In this document: piece by piece, positions 23,401 to 34,989 of the stretch
Position numbering within the stretch: position 1 is the stretch's first letter
Layout of the letters: every line of letters begins with the position of its first letter
Assembly (NCBI GenBank): GCA_963555705.1
Contig: OY743171.1
Span: 14,879,352-14,943,351 of the forward strand
Direction: 5' to 3'
Origin: Ligustrum vulgare
Lineage: Eukaryota > Streptophyta > Magnoliopsida > Lamiales > Oleaceae
DNA length: 64,000 bases
The notes under the pieces: generated by a model
What the model was told of the DNA's origin: nothing
The model's database searches: none
What the model saw: the letters and a program-made list of their open reading frames with translations, nothing else
Position numbers and translations under genes: made by a program

Positions 23401-24132
23401 CATTTTGGACAACACTTTAGTTCTTTTTTATCATTTCTAAACAAACAACAATCATTGACACAAGCATGAATCTTCTCATATCCCAAATTAAATGTCTTCA
23501 GATATTTTTTAACAGAATTTGTGGATGTGAGAATTACATTATCCACAGGTAACATATCTTGTAATAATATTAGAAGTTCAGTAAAACTAATATCTGACCA
23601 GCCATTAATAGTTTTCAACTTATACAAGGCCACATTTGAAGACAATTTTGTATATTGGGTACTTCCAGGAAACAAAGGAGTTTCTGCATCCTTCATGAAT
23701 TGACTAATGTCATCATCCAACCCATCCATAGAAACTCTCATATTATGTTCTTCACTTGTATGTGCAGCTTCAAATAAATTGAACATCTGAGTAGTACTTG
23801 TAGGTTCATCACTATTAATAATTTTTTCTCCGTGGTGAAACCAATTTGTGTGTGTAGGATCCATTCCACTTATCACCAAATGCTCGTGAACAATGTTTAC
23901 ATATTGGTGACTCAAGTTTCGACAATGTCGACACGGACATAAAAAAATTTCTGGATTCCCTAGATTGCGATGAGCAGTACGGACAAAATTTTCAGATGCT
24001 TTTATGTACTCTTGTGATGTCCTAACAAATTTATAAGACAATGTTCTAAGATATTCACATAAAATATAAATTTAAAATAAATACATAAGATAGTGTTAAT
24101 TACCTCTTAAGATTCACCCATTCTTTATCCAT
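20496..24132 (-). pseudogene. TNP2-type CACTA transposase with DUF4218 and DUF4216 regions
   Basis: A short first exon (24132-24104, MDKEWVNLKR) splices at GT to 24045 (ends AG). The long exon has the Cys-rich transposase-associated domain (LCPCRHCRNL), CCPKCGTLRW, the TNP2 core (ATDGFNPFSNLSSTYSCWPV, LLIHGPKQPGNDIDIYLQPF) and a TGA near 22929-22931 replacing Trp. It continues FGVNVHDALSNSIFNLRAIL and GKAGCPVCG. Later exons: 22733-22490 (MGHRRFLPMSNPFREKKSWF), 22378-21809 (LDVMHVERNVCESILGTLLD, SHDCHVLMQQLLIVALRG), 21692-21408 and 21348-21166 (DUF4218-like), and 21044-20496 (DUF4216-like, IKIPLFKCDW). Apart from the TGA it is well preserved. Transposase cuts and joins CACTA ends in the nucleus. 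Confidence 0.8.
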
Positions 24133-26175
24133 TATATGTTATCACCAATATATAGTCCTAGTAGCACGGGACATTAGAAATATTGACATTTACATTTGCA
24201 CTCAAAACTTTATATCACAAGTATTTCAAAACTATGCATACCATAAAAGAGATTATTGCATAACTATATTCCTTTTATTTGTTCGAAAGCTCCAAACAAA
24301 GTCATAAATGCTCATTTTATAACCTCCATCTTTGTTCATAATACTTCCCAATTCATTCTAAAAGAAGTCAGAACAAGGTTATCATAATCATGAAGCAAAG
24401 GAGTTATTAGTGGTTTCCCTATACAAATTCATGATAAGGTAAGCCACTGAGAAATCCAGTTGAGAGAGGTAGAAGTAATTATCAAGAACCTAAAGATATC
24501 AAATCCAACTTGCACTATTGTCAACAATTAAATATTCACAGTTGAAATTGACAGTGCCAAACAAAGTAGCCTTTGGAGCAACTATTGGCATATAAATGTA
24601 CCATGCTTGTGAAAATTAGAAGTTCCCAAACACAAGCAACCCTCAATCAGAAGTCACTAACCATTAAAAAATGTAACTAAAGTGCACTGATACCAAAAAT
24701 AATCCCTCCTACAAATGCAAAAGGGCTTTTAGGAGTAACTCGTAGAACTTTTTTTTCTTTTCCAAAAACTATGTCTAATAACAACACTAAACTTAAAACT
24801 CATGGGAACAAGCCAACATTTTTTTTTTTTCATTGTGGGAACCCAACCACCCCTTCAATGTAAAAAATAATAGTTAGATCGACACTATCCCACTGGACAG
24901 CAAATCCAGGCTCAGTAGTGAGCATACTTATGTTTAAGGAAGATTTAATTCTTCACATGGAATGAGAAAATACCTAGCCCTGTGCAATAGAATGGAGGCA
25001 AATACCGTACATTAAAACAATGATAGAGGCTACTAATCAAAACGAAAGATTTACTCTATATAAGCTAATGAATATCCAGTTAGCAACTTTTTTGCAAATC
25101 ACAATGAAGTTGCATCACCCAGAGTAGGTGCTGAACAATACCTTGGATGAGGATAACCTTTGATTGGCTTCTATGAATTGGAGAACACCGAGCCCACCTA
25201 ATAATCTTCCACTGGAAACAAATGATAGCAGATGAACAAAAGAACTAAATTTTAACGAGAAAGACACTGGTCACCAGATTTCTATATAATTCTCCAAATT
25301 GTAATTAAAAAAATAAATGTTCAGAAAACACATCCAAACAAATTTTAATTCAATATCCCACTTGCCAAATGTCCAGAAAACACACCAAACTAATTTTTCT
25401 CACTTTCGATGGGATAAGAAGATTGGGTACCTGCTCGCCGTATGCTCCACTGATGTGATGCAATCCGCTACAATCTTTCACTTCAGCACCTCTCGAAAAC
25501 CATCTCACGGCTAGGTCATGGTGGAGGAATTATCGAAGAAGAAGAAGAAGAAGAAGAAGAGAGGGAAAGGGGAAATTGGACCGCGCGGGAGAGAAGGGAT
25601 ATGAAATTGGAGGTTTTTTCCTCGAAGTCTATGGGTATAAGATTTTAAAGCTATCAAAAACTTTTCCGGTGTTTCCCCTGGTACCTACATTTGCACTTAC
25701 TGCTTTCAGCAATTGATGTAATTTACTGCTTTCAACAATCAATGAACAGTCTAGTTTCAATGAATTCAAGTCTTCTCTTGTAAAGTTCTATTTCATTTGT
25801 AATCAAGTTCAGCTTTCGTCCCGAAGCAAGTGAGAAAAGGCGGAAGGTAGTCTAGCGGAGCAGACTACTGCCGCCCGGTGCTCCTTTCTGTGCCAAGAGG
25901 AAAGGCGCCCCGTGAAACTTGGTTTTACCGATAGTAATGTAAATGGGGTGGGCCTGAATGCTATAAATTAGATCCATGTTTAATTAGTTTTTCAATGGGA
26001 AAATTACGCAAAAACATAGATTTCAATGATACAATTCAAATTTCTTGGGACGCTGAAAACTTTTTTACATTTCAAGTGGTAATTAATGTTAATTAAACGT
26101 AATTTGGCCGGCTCCAAACACAAACCCACCATCTCAGCGTCTCTCAACTCTCTCATCTTCTTCTCCATCTCTCTA

Positions 26176-26214
<39 letters not shown>

Positions 26215-26500
26215 CATCGGTTGCAGCATGAGCTAACCTTGGCGGGGGAACTGGAGGTGAAAGCTAGTGGCAGCATCAGCAGTGCCGCGCGATGGGTGCG
26301 CCTTCTGCGCACAACAAGAAAGCGAGTTGCACTACAACGGTGCCTTCTGCGCACCGGAATCTCGTCGGCAAGCACTTATAGTGCTCGATTTGGGTTTCAC
26401 GACACACTTTGGCAGCACCTTCTGCCGGCAGCGGCGCCTGCGCACAGGTGAGTTGGAGGGTTTCCATCATTGAGAATTTGGGGGTAATAATTTAAGATGT
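24133..26500 (-). other. CACTA #2 5' region: possible untranslated exons and microsatellites
   Basis: No coding gene is recognised. On the minus strand a splice-donor-like GCAG/GTACCC near 25430 and an AAAG/GTTATCC near 25160 could bound untranslated leader exons, but this is weak. A GAA tract lies at about 25530-25561 and a CT tract at about 26177-26211. Around 25846-25867, GTAGTCT and AGACTAC form a perfect 7-bp inverted repeat around AGCGGAGC. The segment 26240-26480 is GC-rich with a tandem GCCTTCTGCGCAC motif (26300, 26341). Confidence 0.45.
26177..26211. repeat. (CT)n microsatellite
   Basis: A near-pure CT dinucleotide run of about 35 bp. It creates Leu-Ser or Arg-Glu repeats in apparent reading frames, which are not genes. 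Confidence 0.9.
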
Positions 26501-26809
26501 GGCAGTGTTGTTAAATCTAAAGTCCGTTATGTCTAAGTTTTGCTGCTGGTGGTGGCCGAGGTGGAGGCGGCGGTGTTGGTGGTGTGGACTGTGAAGCTTT
26601 GCTGTTGGTGGTGGTGGTGCTAATTTGGTTGTGGTTGGTTGGGGTTGCAGTGAGGTGAGGTCGAGGGTGACTTGGAGGTGTGATTGTGTTGGTGACGGTG
26701 GTGGTGGTGGAGCGGTGACTTGTGTGGTGAAGGTGACAATGGAGGTTGTGGGGGTGGGGTGGGGAGAGGGCTTGGTCGGTGGGTGGGTGGTCAGGCTGAG
26801 GTTAAGTGA

Positions 26810-27660
26810 CGTTCTGATTTTGTGAGTAATTATGAGTAATTGTGACCAATTATTAAATAATTGTAATGGTTACTAAATGTGACTTGGTGTGACTTATGAC
26901 AAATACATAATGTGATCAATTACTAGGTAATTGTGTCAAGAAATATTGACTAATCGTGAAAAAGAAAATGAGTAAGTTGTAACTAATAAATAAATAATAT
27001 GTGACTCATTATTAAATAATTGTGACTTTGTGCTATTTGTGACGATTATGGGATGTAATCAATTATTAAGTAAATCTGATCAAAATATTGATTAATTGTA
27101 ACTTTGTGCTACCTGTGATAAGTTCAGGATGTGACCAAGAAATGAAGAAAACACGTAAGTTGTGACGAATAAATAAATAATATGTGATCAATTATGGATG
27201 ATTGTGAATAATTATATTAGAGATTGTGCCCAACTGTGACTTTGTATGACCATTGGACAAGGACGTTATGTGACCTACAATTCGGTCAAATATGATTATG
27301 TGTGACCGAAATGTGACCTCGTGTCACCGAGCTGTGACCTCGTGTCACCGAATTGTAACTTTATGTGATTGAACTGTAACCATGTGTGACCAAACAGTGA
27401 CCTTGTGTGAAACTGTGAGACCGAACTGTGACCTCGTGGACCGAATTGTGAATTTATTTGACCGAACTATAAATTTGTGGTATTGTGTGACCAAAATGTA
27501 ACTTTGTGTGATCAATTGTGACTTTGTGTGATCAAACTGCAACTTTGTGTAATCGAACTGTGACTTTGTGTTACCAAATGTGACTTTGTGTGACCAACTG
27601 TGAAAAAAAATCATTTTTTGTTTGATTTGTGACTGAAATATAACTTTGTGCGACCAATTG
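26810..27660 (+). repeat. Degenerate minisatellite built on GTGTGACC/TGTGAC
   Basis: For about 850 bp the sequence is made of loosely repeated units of roughly 20-24 bp of the form AACTGTGACTTTGTGTGACC, most regular at 27290-27600. It lies between the transposase gene and the G-rich array of CACTA #2. No gene is seen. Confidence 0.75.
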
Positions 27661-29060
27661 TGACTTTGCGGGTTGGCTGAGGTGGGGGTGGAAAAAAAAA
27701 GAGAGAAAAAATCATTTTTAGTTTGGGTGTGATGGGATGGGATAGGGTAGGGTAGGGTACGTGGAAAACATAAAAAAAAAATCATTTTTAGGGTGAGTAG
27801 AGATCGGGTGGGGCTAGAAAAAGTAGAAAAAATCATTTTTTGTGGTGAGGTAGGGGTGGGTGGGGTCGGGGTCGGGGATGGAAAAGTAGAAGAAAAAAAT
27901 CATTTTTTTGGGTGGGGTGGGTCGGGGTTTGAAAAGTAGAAGAAAAAAATCATTTTTTGAAGTGGGGTGGGTGGGTGGGTAGGGTGGGGTCGAGTTCGGG
28001 TTGGGGGCTTGAAAAAGTAGAAGGAAAAAAAATTTGGTGGGTGGGTGTGTGGGTGGGGTAGGGTAGGGTAGGGTGGGGTTGAGATGGGGTGGTTGGGGTG
28101 AAGTGTGAAAAAATAGAAGAAAAATCATTTTTTGATGGGGTATGATGGGTGACTGGGTGCGCTGGGATGGGGTGGGGCAGTTGAGGGGAAGTGTGAAAAA
28201 ATAGAAGAAAAATCATTTTTGGGTTGGGTGGGGGTAAAAAATAAAAGAAAAATCATTTTTGGATGGGGTGGGTAGGTAGGATGGGGTGGGTAGGGTGTGG
28301 AAATATAGAAGAAAAATCATATTTGGGTGGGGTGGGATAGGGTGGGGTGGGGGTGGATGGGTGGGTGGGTGGCGAGGTAGGGTAAGGGTGGGGCGGGGGT
28401 GGGTGGGTGTGTGAAAAATTAGAAGAAAAAAAATTAATTTTTGGTGTTGTGGGGGTGGGGATGGGTGACAGGGTAGGATATGGACGAGTTGTGAAAAAAT
28501 AGTAGAAAAAAATCATTTTCGATGAGATGAGGTTGGGTAGGGTCTGGGGAGAGGTTGGTGGAGGAGTGGAAAATTAGAAGAAAAAAATTAATTTTGGGTG
28601 GAGTGGGTGGGGTTGGGGTAGGTGGAGGGGTAGGATAGGGTAGTGTCTGGGCGAGTTGTGGAAAAGTAGTAGAAAAAAATCATTTTTGGTGAGGTGGGGG
28701 TGGGGTGGGTGGTTGGGTGGGTGGGTGGGTTTGGTTTGGTTTGGGTTTGGGAAGGAGTGGGGTGGGGTGGGGTGGGATGGGACGGGGGTGGGTGGGTGGG
28801 TGGGTAATATGAGAAAAAATAGAAGTAAAATCATTCTTGTGGTGTGGTGTGGTGTGGTGTGGTGGGTGGGATGGGGTGAGGGTGAGGTGGGTGGGTGGTG
28901 AGTGGCTGGGGTGAGTGGGTGGGGTTGGGTTGGGGAGGGGTGGGGGTGAGTGGAAAAATATAAGGAAAAAAATCATTTTTTGAGTTGAGGTGGGGTGGGG
29001 TGGGTGCATGGGTGGGTTGCCGGGGTGGGGTGGGGTGAGTGCGGGGTTGGGATGGAGTGG
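27660..29060 (+). repeat. G-rich tandem array with conserved AAAAATCATTTTT blocks
   Basis: About 1.4 kb composed of alternating purine-rich AGAAGAAAAAAATCATTTTT blocks and long GGTGGGGTGGGTGGG-type stretches. At least a dozen units of unequal length (about 50-150 bp) are present. The plus strand is almost free of C. Runs such as GGGTGGGTGGGTGGG (28713-28727 region) satisfy the usual four-run G-quadruplex pattern. Minus-strand open frames here encode only Pro/Thr/His-rich low complexity and are artefacts. Confidence 0.85.
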
Positions 29061-29239
29061 TTGTGGATTAGATATTGTTTTGATTTTATTATGTAATATT
29101 ATATGAGTTTTAATTTAATATATAAGTGATAATTATTATAATATTATATTAATTAATTAACTAATTAAAACCTGATTTTAAAATAAAAAAAATCTTAAGC
29201 TTGTTGTGATTAAAAAGTGAAAGTTTTATTTATATAGTT

Positions 29240-29323
29240 TTGTACTTTTCCCTTTTTCAATTATAGCATTTTAAATAAGAATGCAATAATTAAGTGTTAT
29301 AAAAAGTCCAATATGTTGTAGTG
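29240..29323 (-). repeat. CACTA #2 5' terminal and subterminal sequence
   Basis: The minus strand reads CACTACAACATATTGGAC from 29323, then TATAACACTT and AAATGCTATAATTG. The last motif recurs inverted at the left end (17545-17590). The plus-strand bases next to it, ACA at 29324-29326, would be the 3-bp target duplication. Confidence 0.75.
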
Positions 29324-30448
29324 ACATCCACCACTATTATCAGGAGGTAGATTTCTATTATTTTATTAGCATCACCTTATGTTCTAAAAGTAATGTGACA
29401 TATGTCTTTTTCACCTATCTTGCCTTAATTAAAGTTTTTACTTATAGCCCCAGAGGACTTCGCTACAAAGGGCTTAGACTCCTAATGTTGAAATGAAAGT
29501 GCACAGGTCTTACAGTGATAAAATAGCACTTTATATGTCACAATGACATGGCTCCTAGAACCCACCTCATTATTAACTCCAGTTAATTATATGTCACAAT
29601 GACACGGCTCCAGAAGCCATTTATTCATTAACGCCGGTTAACTATATCTCGTGATAACGCAGCTCTAGAAGCCCACATAATTAGCTCCACGTTAAAAACT
29701 ACTTAAATGTGATTTGGTAACAGATCGCGGCCTAAAAAAGACCCCGAGTTATTAAGTCAACTTTTAAATGTCAAAATAACAGCTCGAAAGTATGGCCCTT
29801 GAGGCCTGATTTGTTAACTCCAATGTGATATCCTCGAAATAACACACAAGCAGTCCATAGAAACTTGTCCATATTGCTACCCAAGCAGCGTGACTCCAAG
29901 AGCCCAAATCATTTAATGACTCCTTCGATAATGGAATTCGCCATTTAATAACCCCTTCAACAAGGGACTTCGTCACTCGACGAAGTGCACTACAGAAGAA
30001 AAAGGAAAAATGCTATAAATACAAACCCCAAACATAAATGTTCGGAATAACCCATTGGGTCAAAACGCTAGGGATAGGAAAAGGATTCAGAGCAGCATTC
30101 CGGACTCCCACTAGGGACTGCCTAACAAGTGAGAGGTAGCTTCTTTACCAAATCGAATCAACAACAATAAATGTCTTCACTTAGATTTGGGGACTACCAT
30201 TGGAAGCACATCACCTTATGTTTTATTAAGCACCTTATTACCTTATGTTTTATTAAGCATCTTATTATCATCATATATCCTACTTGTTCAAAATTTATCC
30301 TATGCAAGCTATTTCAAAAATGACAAAAATAATGCCAAACTGAAGCATGCAAAAAATAGACAAATGGAGATTTACTTGTGCTATCAAATTAAAAGAAATT
30401 ACATAAAAGGGTTTTTTCAAACCAAACGATTACAAGAAAAATTTCCAA
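29324..30448 (+). other. Tat 3' repeat region
   Basis: No gene. Around 29530-29760 units of roughly 55-60 bp recur (TATGTCACAATGACATGGCTC, TATGTCACAATGACACGGCTC, TATCTCGTGATAACGCAGCTC). A segment at 30011-30050 (GCTATAAATACAAACCCCA, CATAAATGT) is repeated at 40669-40710 in the second Tat element. A CAGGAG hexamer repeat (30455-30475) adjoins the antisense ORF. Confidence 0.55.
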
Positions 30449-33170
30449 TTAGGGAGCAGGAGCAGGAGCAGGAGCAAGTACATCACTAGCTGGGGTATCA
30501 GCAGCATCTTGAGGCTCCGGATAGAAGTCCTCTATATTTGAGAGATCCAAGTATGGAAACTGCTCCTTCAAATCTTTCAAAGTCATCCGAGCTCCAGTAT
30601 TGCCAAAGAACTTTTGCACTTCTGCATTGCCTCATATTTTGGGGGTGTTCTCTAAAGTATCCTAGAAATTTTGAATAGCCTCAGCTATTTCGACTTTGAT
30701 GACCTACTGCACGCTGGTCTCAACACTTTGCTCCACAGAGGCACGCTTCCCCTTATCCTTCCGCCGAGCTTCTACTTCCTTCTCCAGTAAGCTCTGTCAC
30801 CTTATCCACAAGCCTACCCTTCATTGCATTGGCCTCTCGCAGGGCCTCAGTAGTGACGGCCTAGGCCTGATTGGGATTGTCATTATTTTTGTAGAGCTTG
30901 GCCACATCCGCCTCTGAAGCACTGAGGTCTTATTTGAAATTCTCATTATCCTCCTTAAGGAGCTTAGCAGCATTTCTCTCTACGCAGACTGTCTTTCGGG
31001 CTTCCTTCAGGGATTCCTTGAGCTCCTGAATCTCCCTTACCATCTTATCATCATATCAGAGGGCAACCTTAGCACTCTTCTTTTGCTGCTCTAGCTCCTT
31101 AACAAATAATTCTATATCATCAATTGAAGTCTGGTCCTAGCACTCATGAATTTGGTAGTAGCTAACCCCTGAGAAGATGAACTGTTGGAGGAGTACACTT
31201 GCCACCCATCGATACTGGTAGAATCCATTATTAAAGTAGCCTGAGTGGATGGAGAAGGGAGAGAGGACAAAGCCTCCTAGTCAAGAATAGTTGGCCTTGG
31301 AATAAGGCTTACTCTAATGACACCCAACTCATCGACAATAGTACAAGTGACATCACTATCAACCCCAAGCAAAGAAATAGAGGGTTCTACTTTTTCTGAT
31401 ATCTCCAATAGCGGAGGTGGTGGAATGGTGGAGCAACACTTACTCCTTCTCAACCTCTCCAAAGGAGCTACTCAGTGTCAGACTCAACCAGTACAACGTC
31501 ATCATGAGTGGCCTCACTAGAAGATCCCTGCTTAGACACCTTTTCTTCTCTCTACTCCAGCCTTTTTTTCCTTCTCTTTCATATAAGTGAATTTGGAGCC
31601 ATACTCCTTCATTACCAAGTGTTGTTGACAGTAGATGATAGAGCCAGAGGGGGTAACAATGTCAGAGTAGAAACCCCAATTTGGGCTGCAGAAGCATCAA
31701 CGGCCTCTTTAGCTGTATCCACTTGAAAACTCACGAGTGGTTTTCCATTCCTTCTCCTCCTCACTTTCAAGCTTTAAGACTGGAGAAGTCTTCTTTTCCA
31801 TAAGGCCTTTGAGGGAATCGTTTGGGAACTCTTTGGAACCTGCTCGCAACATGAATACACAGGAGTTAGGTAGTGACACCGTCTAAGAATTCAAAAAGTA
31901 TTAAAAAAGAAAGTCTTACTCATAGCTCGCAAAAGCCTGTGCTTGACAAAGAGCTTTTTCTTCTCAATGACCTCCTGGTAAGTAGTGTGATAGGAAAAGA
32001 GTTTCTTCACTACAGCGAAGTCTTCCTCTGGGAGAAGGTGTGCGTACACTTGTCCTACAGAATCACGAAAATAGGAACAAGTAAGTATCAAAACACATCA
32101 GAAGTTTATACACCACATACTCTCATACGAAAAGTACAGAAAACTTACCCAGATAATAAAGAGTTCAGGGAACTGTTATCTCTAGAGTGGGTTCAGAGAG
32201 GAAAATTGCCATTCCCCAACAGCACAAAACCACTGGGCCCTACAGTTCTTTAAAGATTGAGGATTCCCAGTGACTATTGGAGAGTGGGAGCCCTTTGGCA
32301 CCTAATAATACTAGTCCTTTACATCAGGTCTGGTGTCTTTCTCCCTCTTAGCAGATTTCTTTAGTATGTACAAAGTATGTATAATGTATAAGGAAATGGG
32401 GTAGTCCGGGCTGACCTTCTGCAAAGCTAACCAAATTCCAACGGCCTGAGTCTAGGAGCTGGGAGTGAGCTGATAATGACATAAGTCAAAGCTCTGGAGA
32501 AGAGCACTGAAAAATAGATGGAGTGGAAGTCTCATCCACACTTCAGAGCATCAAGAAGAACTGCCACTCGGCCCTCTGGAGGGCTGTAAGGTCTACATGA
32601 GGAGCTAACATGTATAGCTCGGACTCCCTTTGGCATCTGATATGTAGAGACATTTACAAGGCCACTACCCCTAATCTCTATTTCCACTTCATTGGATTCC
32701 CACAACTCCAGACGAGGCTCCGGATCAATATGATACCTAGAAGCCTCGTTCACATAATTGACCCAACCCTCAACTTAGGAGATTTCCTCTTCGCTTAACC
32801 TCAACTCCTCCCTATGCACCCTATAAGGAGCCCTTACCCCTGAACCTGACTCATGTACTCCTAAGGAAGTGCCCATACGTTTTCTTTCCTCTAACTCCCT
32901 ACTTCTTTTATCTCTACATTCCTAGAGAGATGCTTCTTCCTCTGGAGATAATATGTCCATGTAGAAGTTTTGAAGTTCTTTTTCACTGCCAGAATCATCC
33001 AAACAAATAACATTTGAATATTTCCTAATCCTTTTCTTCCTAAGTTTCCTAAAATAGAGGGAGCTAAAGGCTAGGTTGGTCCAAGGACATACGCCTCTAA
33101 TAGGCTCCGCCATAACCACCAATTCTTCAGAATGTGATCCCTCAATTCCTTTCATATTCCCCAATCCCAA
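30449..33170 (-). pseudogene. Tat antisense accessory ORF (Transposase_28-like domain)
   Basis: A minus-strand coding remnant lies between Tat pol and the plus-strand 3' LTR. It starts near 33170 (MGLGNMKGIEGSHSEELVVM). One frame runs through 32922-33170 and 32532-32753 with stops, and encodes QMPKGVRAIHVSSSCRPYSP, PEGRVAVLLDALKCG. After a frameshift near 32535 it continues MRLPLHLFFSALLQSFDLCH and YQLTPSS, which match the putative gypsy-type transposon domain of plants. The 3' half (31150-30480) is charged and helix-like, ending in an Ala/Pro repeat from the CAGGAG tract. Function is unknown even in intact relatives. Antisense extra ORFs at this place are known in Tat-lineage elements such as Retand. 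Confidence 0.7.
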
Positions 33171-34009
33171 ACTTACCTCAAGAAAAATGCAAAAGTAACA
33201 CTCTCAAATAGGCATTCAATACTGAATATGGAAACAATAAACACACAAAAGGAAAAGAAATTACATAAAAAATAGAGATAAGAAGTTCTTCTGTCATGGC
33301 GGAATAGCATAAAAGAGATTGAGGTTGTCGGGAAACTTTCTTCAAAATGGTAGAAGGGTTTCTCCACAAGAAGACAAAAACAAACTTTTGTTCATGAGAA
33401 AATTTAATTTTGCATAAAGAAAGAAAATATGAAGTGTTCAAAATCTTATAAAGAACTTCAATTGATCTAGGACATTCATCCACAAGCTAAAAGTTAATTC
33501 GGGATGTCAACATGTCCCATTAAAGGATGCAATGATCTAATAAGTGGGATTATGGAGGAAATGCAGCGATTCAACAACACAGGTTTAATACATGCTCGCG
33601 TGAAGGCGCATTGCCTCAGAACAACCCTTGGAAACTGTAAGCTATCATTACTTTACCATTAATGCATCTTCAGAAATATGCAAACGCATGTAATGGTTTC
33701 CTGAAAAGAAGATAAAGTCCAAGGGTCAATTCCATTGGCCAGAGAAACACATCACAAGGATTCGGTCGCATAAACCCCACATAATCCAATCTAGACCTAC
33801 AGGAATAATAAAATCAAAATTTGGACAAGATCAAACAAGTAGGTTACATGCATTAAAATTGATAGTTTTATCACATTTTGTTCAATGTTTCTCACTCTTA
33901 TGGAATTTTTCGATTCTTTGTAGTCCTATACCTTACCAAGAAAAATTAGTCATGTTTACTTTCAAGTCCAGTTGGCACATAAATAAATGAAGAGGACTTG
34001 AGGAACTAA
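33171..34009 (+). other. Region between antisense ORF and Tat 3' LTR
   Basis: No gene recognised. The last 20 bases (GAAGAGGACTTGAGGAAC, near 33990-34007) are purine-rich and could be the polypurine tract. On the minus strand TTTATAAGATT near 33447 is a possible TATA-like element for the antisense ORF; this is speculative. Confidence 0.4.
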
Positions 34010-34749
34010 TGTTATGACCATGCATAACTGGACACAATATGTCATCTATAAGGGGCCCTAAGAGGGACCTATGGGCATCGAACAACACTCCGATTTCTAA
34101 CAGATATGACTCTATTAGCTGGACTCACCTACAGAAGTCATCATTTCAAATATATCTCAGGAGTTCGGCCGAATGTCAGAGTCCAAACTATCCAAACTCT
34201 TTTGAGCTAGACTCCTTGTGGTGGACTCACATCATCCAGAGTCCATGCTCCCAGAAAGGTGCCAAGCCTAATTAAAGTGTTAGATAGATATGACATGTCT
34301 GCAAGGAGCAGCTTGATGTGATAACATCTTTAATGGGGAGAGCTACTCTATGACATCAGTCGTAAAGCTATGATAGAAGGGGATGATTATTAACAAAGAA
34401 ATGATTTACCCCATGAAAGGTTGGGGTATTGCCATGTGTAAAGTGTAACACGTTTCAAGATCTAAGACAACAACTTCTTCTATAAGTAGATCACATTTGC
34501 CTTTAAGAAAGAGGTTAGTAATTCAATACATTAGACACAATACACATAATCTCACTCCCTTTTCTCTCTTTTACACACTTATATTTTCCGCTCACAATGA
34601 GCTCTGACTTGAGCGTCGGAGTACAAGAAATTTCATCTCAACTCCCATTACATACTGACCATTTTTCTAAGTGCACATGAAGTCTACATATTCAAGAGGA
34701 AGGAGCTTAGACATGTTGATCTAAGGTAATCCGGATTTTTTGGTCAACA
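34010..34749 (+). repeat. Tat 3' LTR (copy 1, 740 bp)
   Basis: It begins TGTTATGACCATG and ends TGGTCAACA (TG...CA). It is homologous along its length to the LTR at 38649-39380: both share CAGCTTGATGTGATAACATC, TATTGCCATG, CTTCTATAA (TATA region) and GAGGAAGGAGC. No primer site follows, so it stands in the 3' position. Confidence 0.8.
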
Positions 34750-34787
34750 AAACTCATGTAAATTTTATTAAAGTAGAAAGTAAAATC

Positions 34788-34989
34788 TATTCAAGTAGAG
34801 GGAAAAAAGAATTCCCTAATTAAGGATATTATTCAAAAATGAAGAAGTCAAGAGTCAGTAGTGTATGTACTGGTCTATTTATACAAGGAAGAAAACAGAA
34901 ATTTGAAAAATTTAACTAACAAACAATAATAGCGCATCAACTATGAAAGTGCTCGATTAGGTCCCTGAATTAATGAGATTACTTGTACG
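34788..34989 (-). repeat. Copia 3' LTR (202 bp)
   Basis: Homologous to the 5' LTR at 44429-46321 minus its Helitron. It carries the uninterrupted AAGGATATTATTCAAAAATG, and the plus-strand opening is TATTCAAGTA where the partner has TGTTCAAGTA. On the minus strand the 3' LTR is preceded by the polypurine CTTGAGGGGGGACG (34988-35001). Confidence 0.85.

Larger units (their letters stand above)
17505..29323 (-). mobile_element. CACTA element #2 (about 11.8 kb) with TNP2 and TNPA-like genes
   Basis: The 5' end (right side) is CACTACAACATATTGGAC on the minus strand, ending at 29323, followed inward by ATAGCATTT-type subterminal sequence. The coding order on the minus strand is TNP2-type transposase (24132 to 20496), then a TNPA-like gene (20241 to 18094). 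The left end (from about 17505) resembles the inner part of the same terminus in inverse orientation (ATAGCATTTT motifs, TTTAATTGTTATAG) but lacks the CACTA bases: Tat coding sequence abuts it. The long 5' region (24133-29323) contains repeats described separately. Confidence 0.75.
3665..34749 (+). mobile_element. Tat-lineage retrotransposon #1, split by nested insertions
   Basis: Pieces in consistent order and orientation suggest one ancient element: protease (3665-4083), protease to RT and RNase H end (15265-17504), 3' tandem-repeat region (29324-30448), antisense accessory ORF (30449-33170) and 3' LTR (34010-34749). The gaps are filled by Athila #2, Cassandra-like repeats and CACTA #2. Most of RNase H and all of integrase are missing, probably by deletion near 17220. 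That these pieces are one element is an inference from order and orientation; the 5' LTR is not in the window. Confidence 0.6.

Noticed and set aside
26004..26473. Open frames on both strands around the CT tract
   Set aside because: Arg-Glu or Leu-Ser runs come from the microsatellite, and the rest has no recognisable domain; more likely CACTA leader.
27345..29009. Several minus-strand open frames rich in Pro, Thr, His
   Set aside because: They are translations of the G-rich tandem array and minisatellite; no stop codons arise because of base composition.
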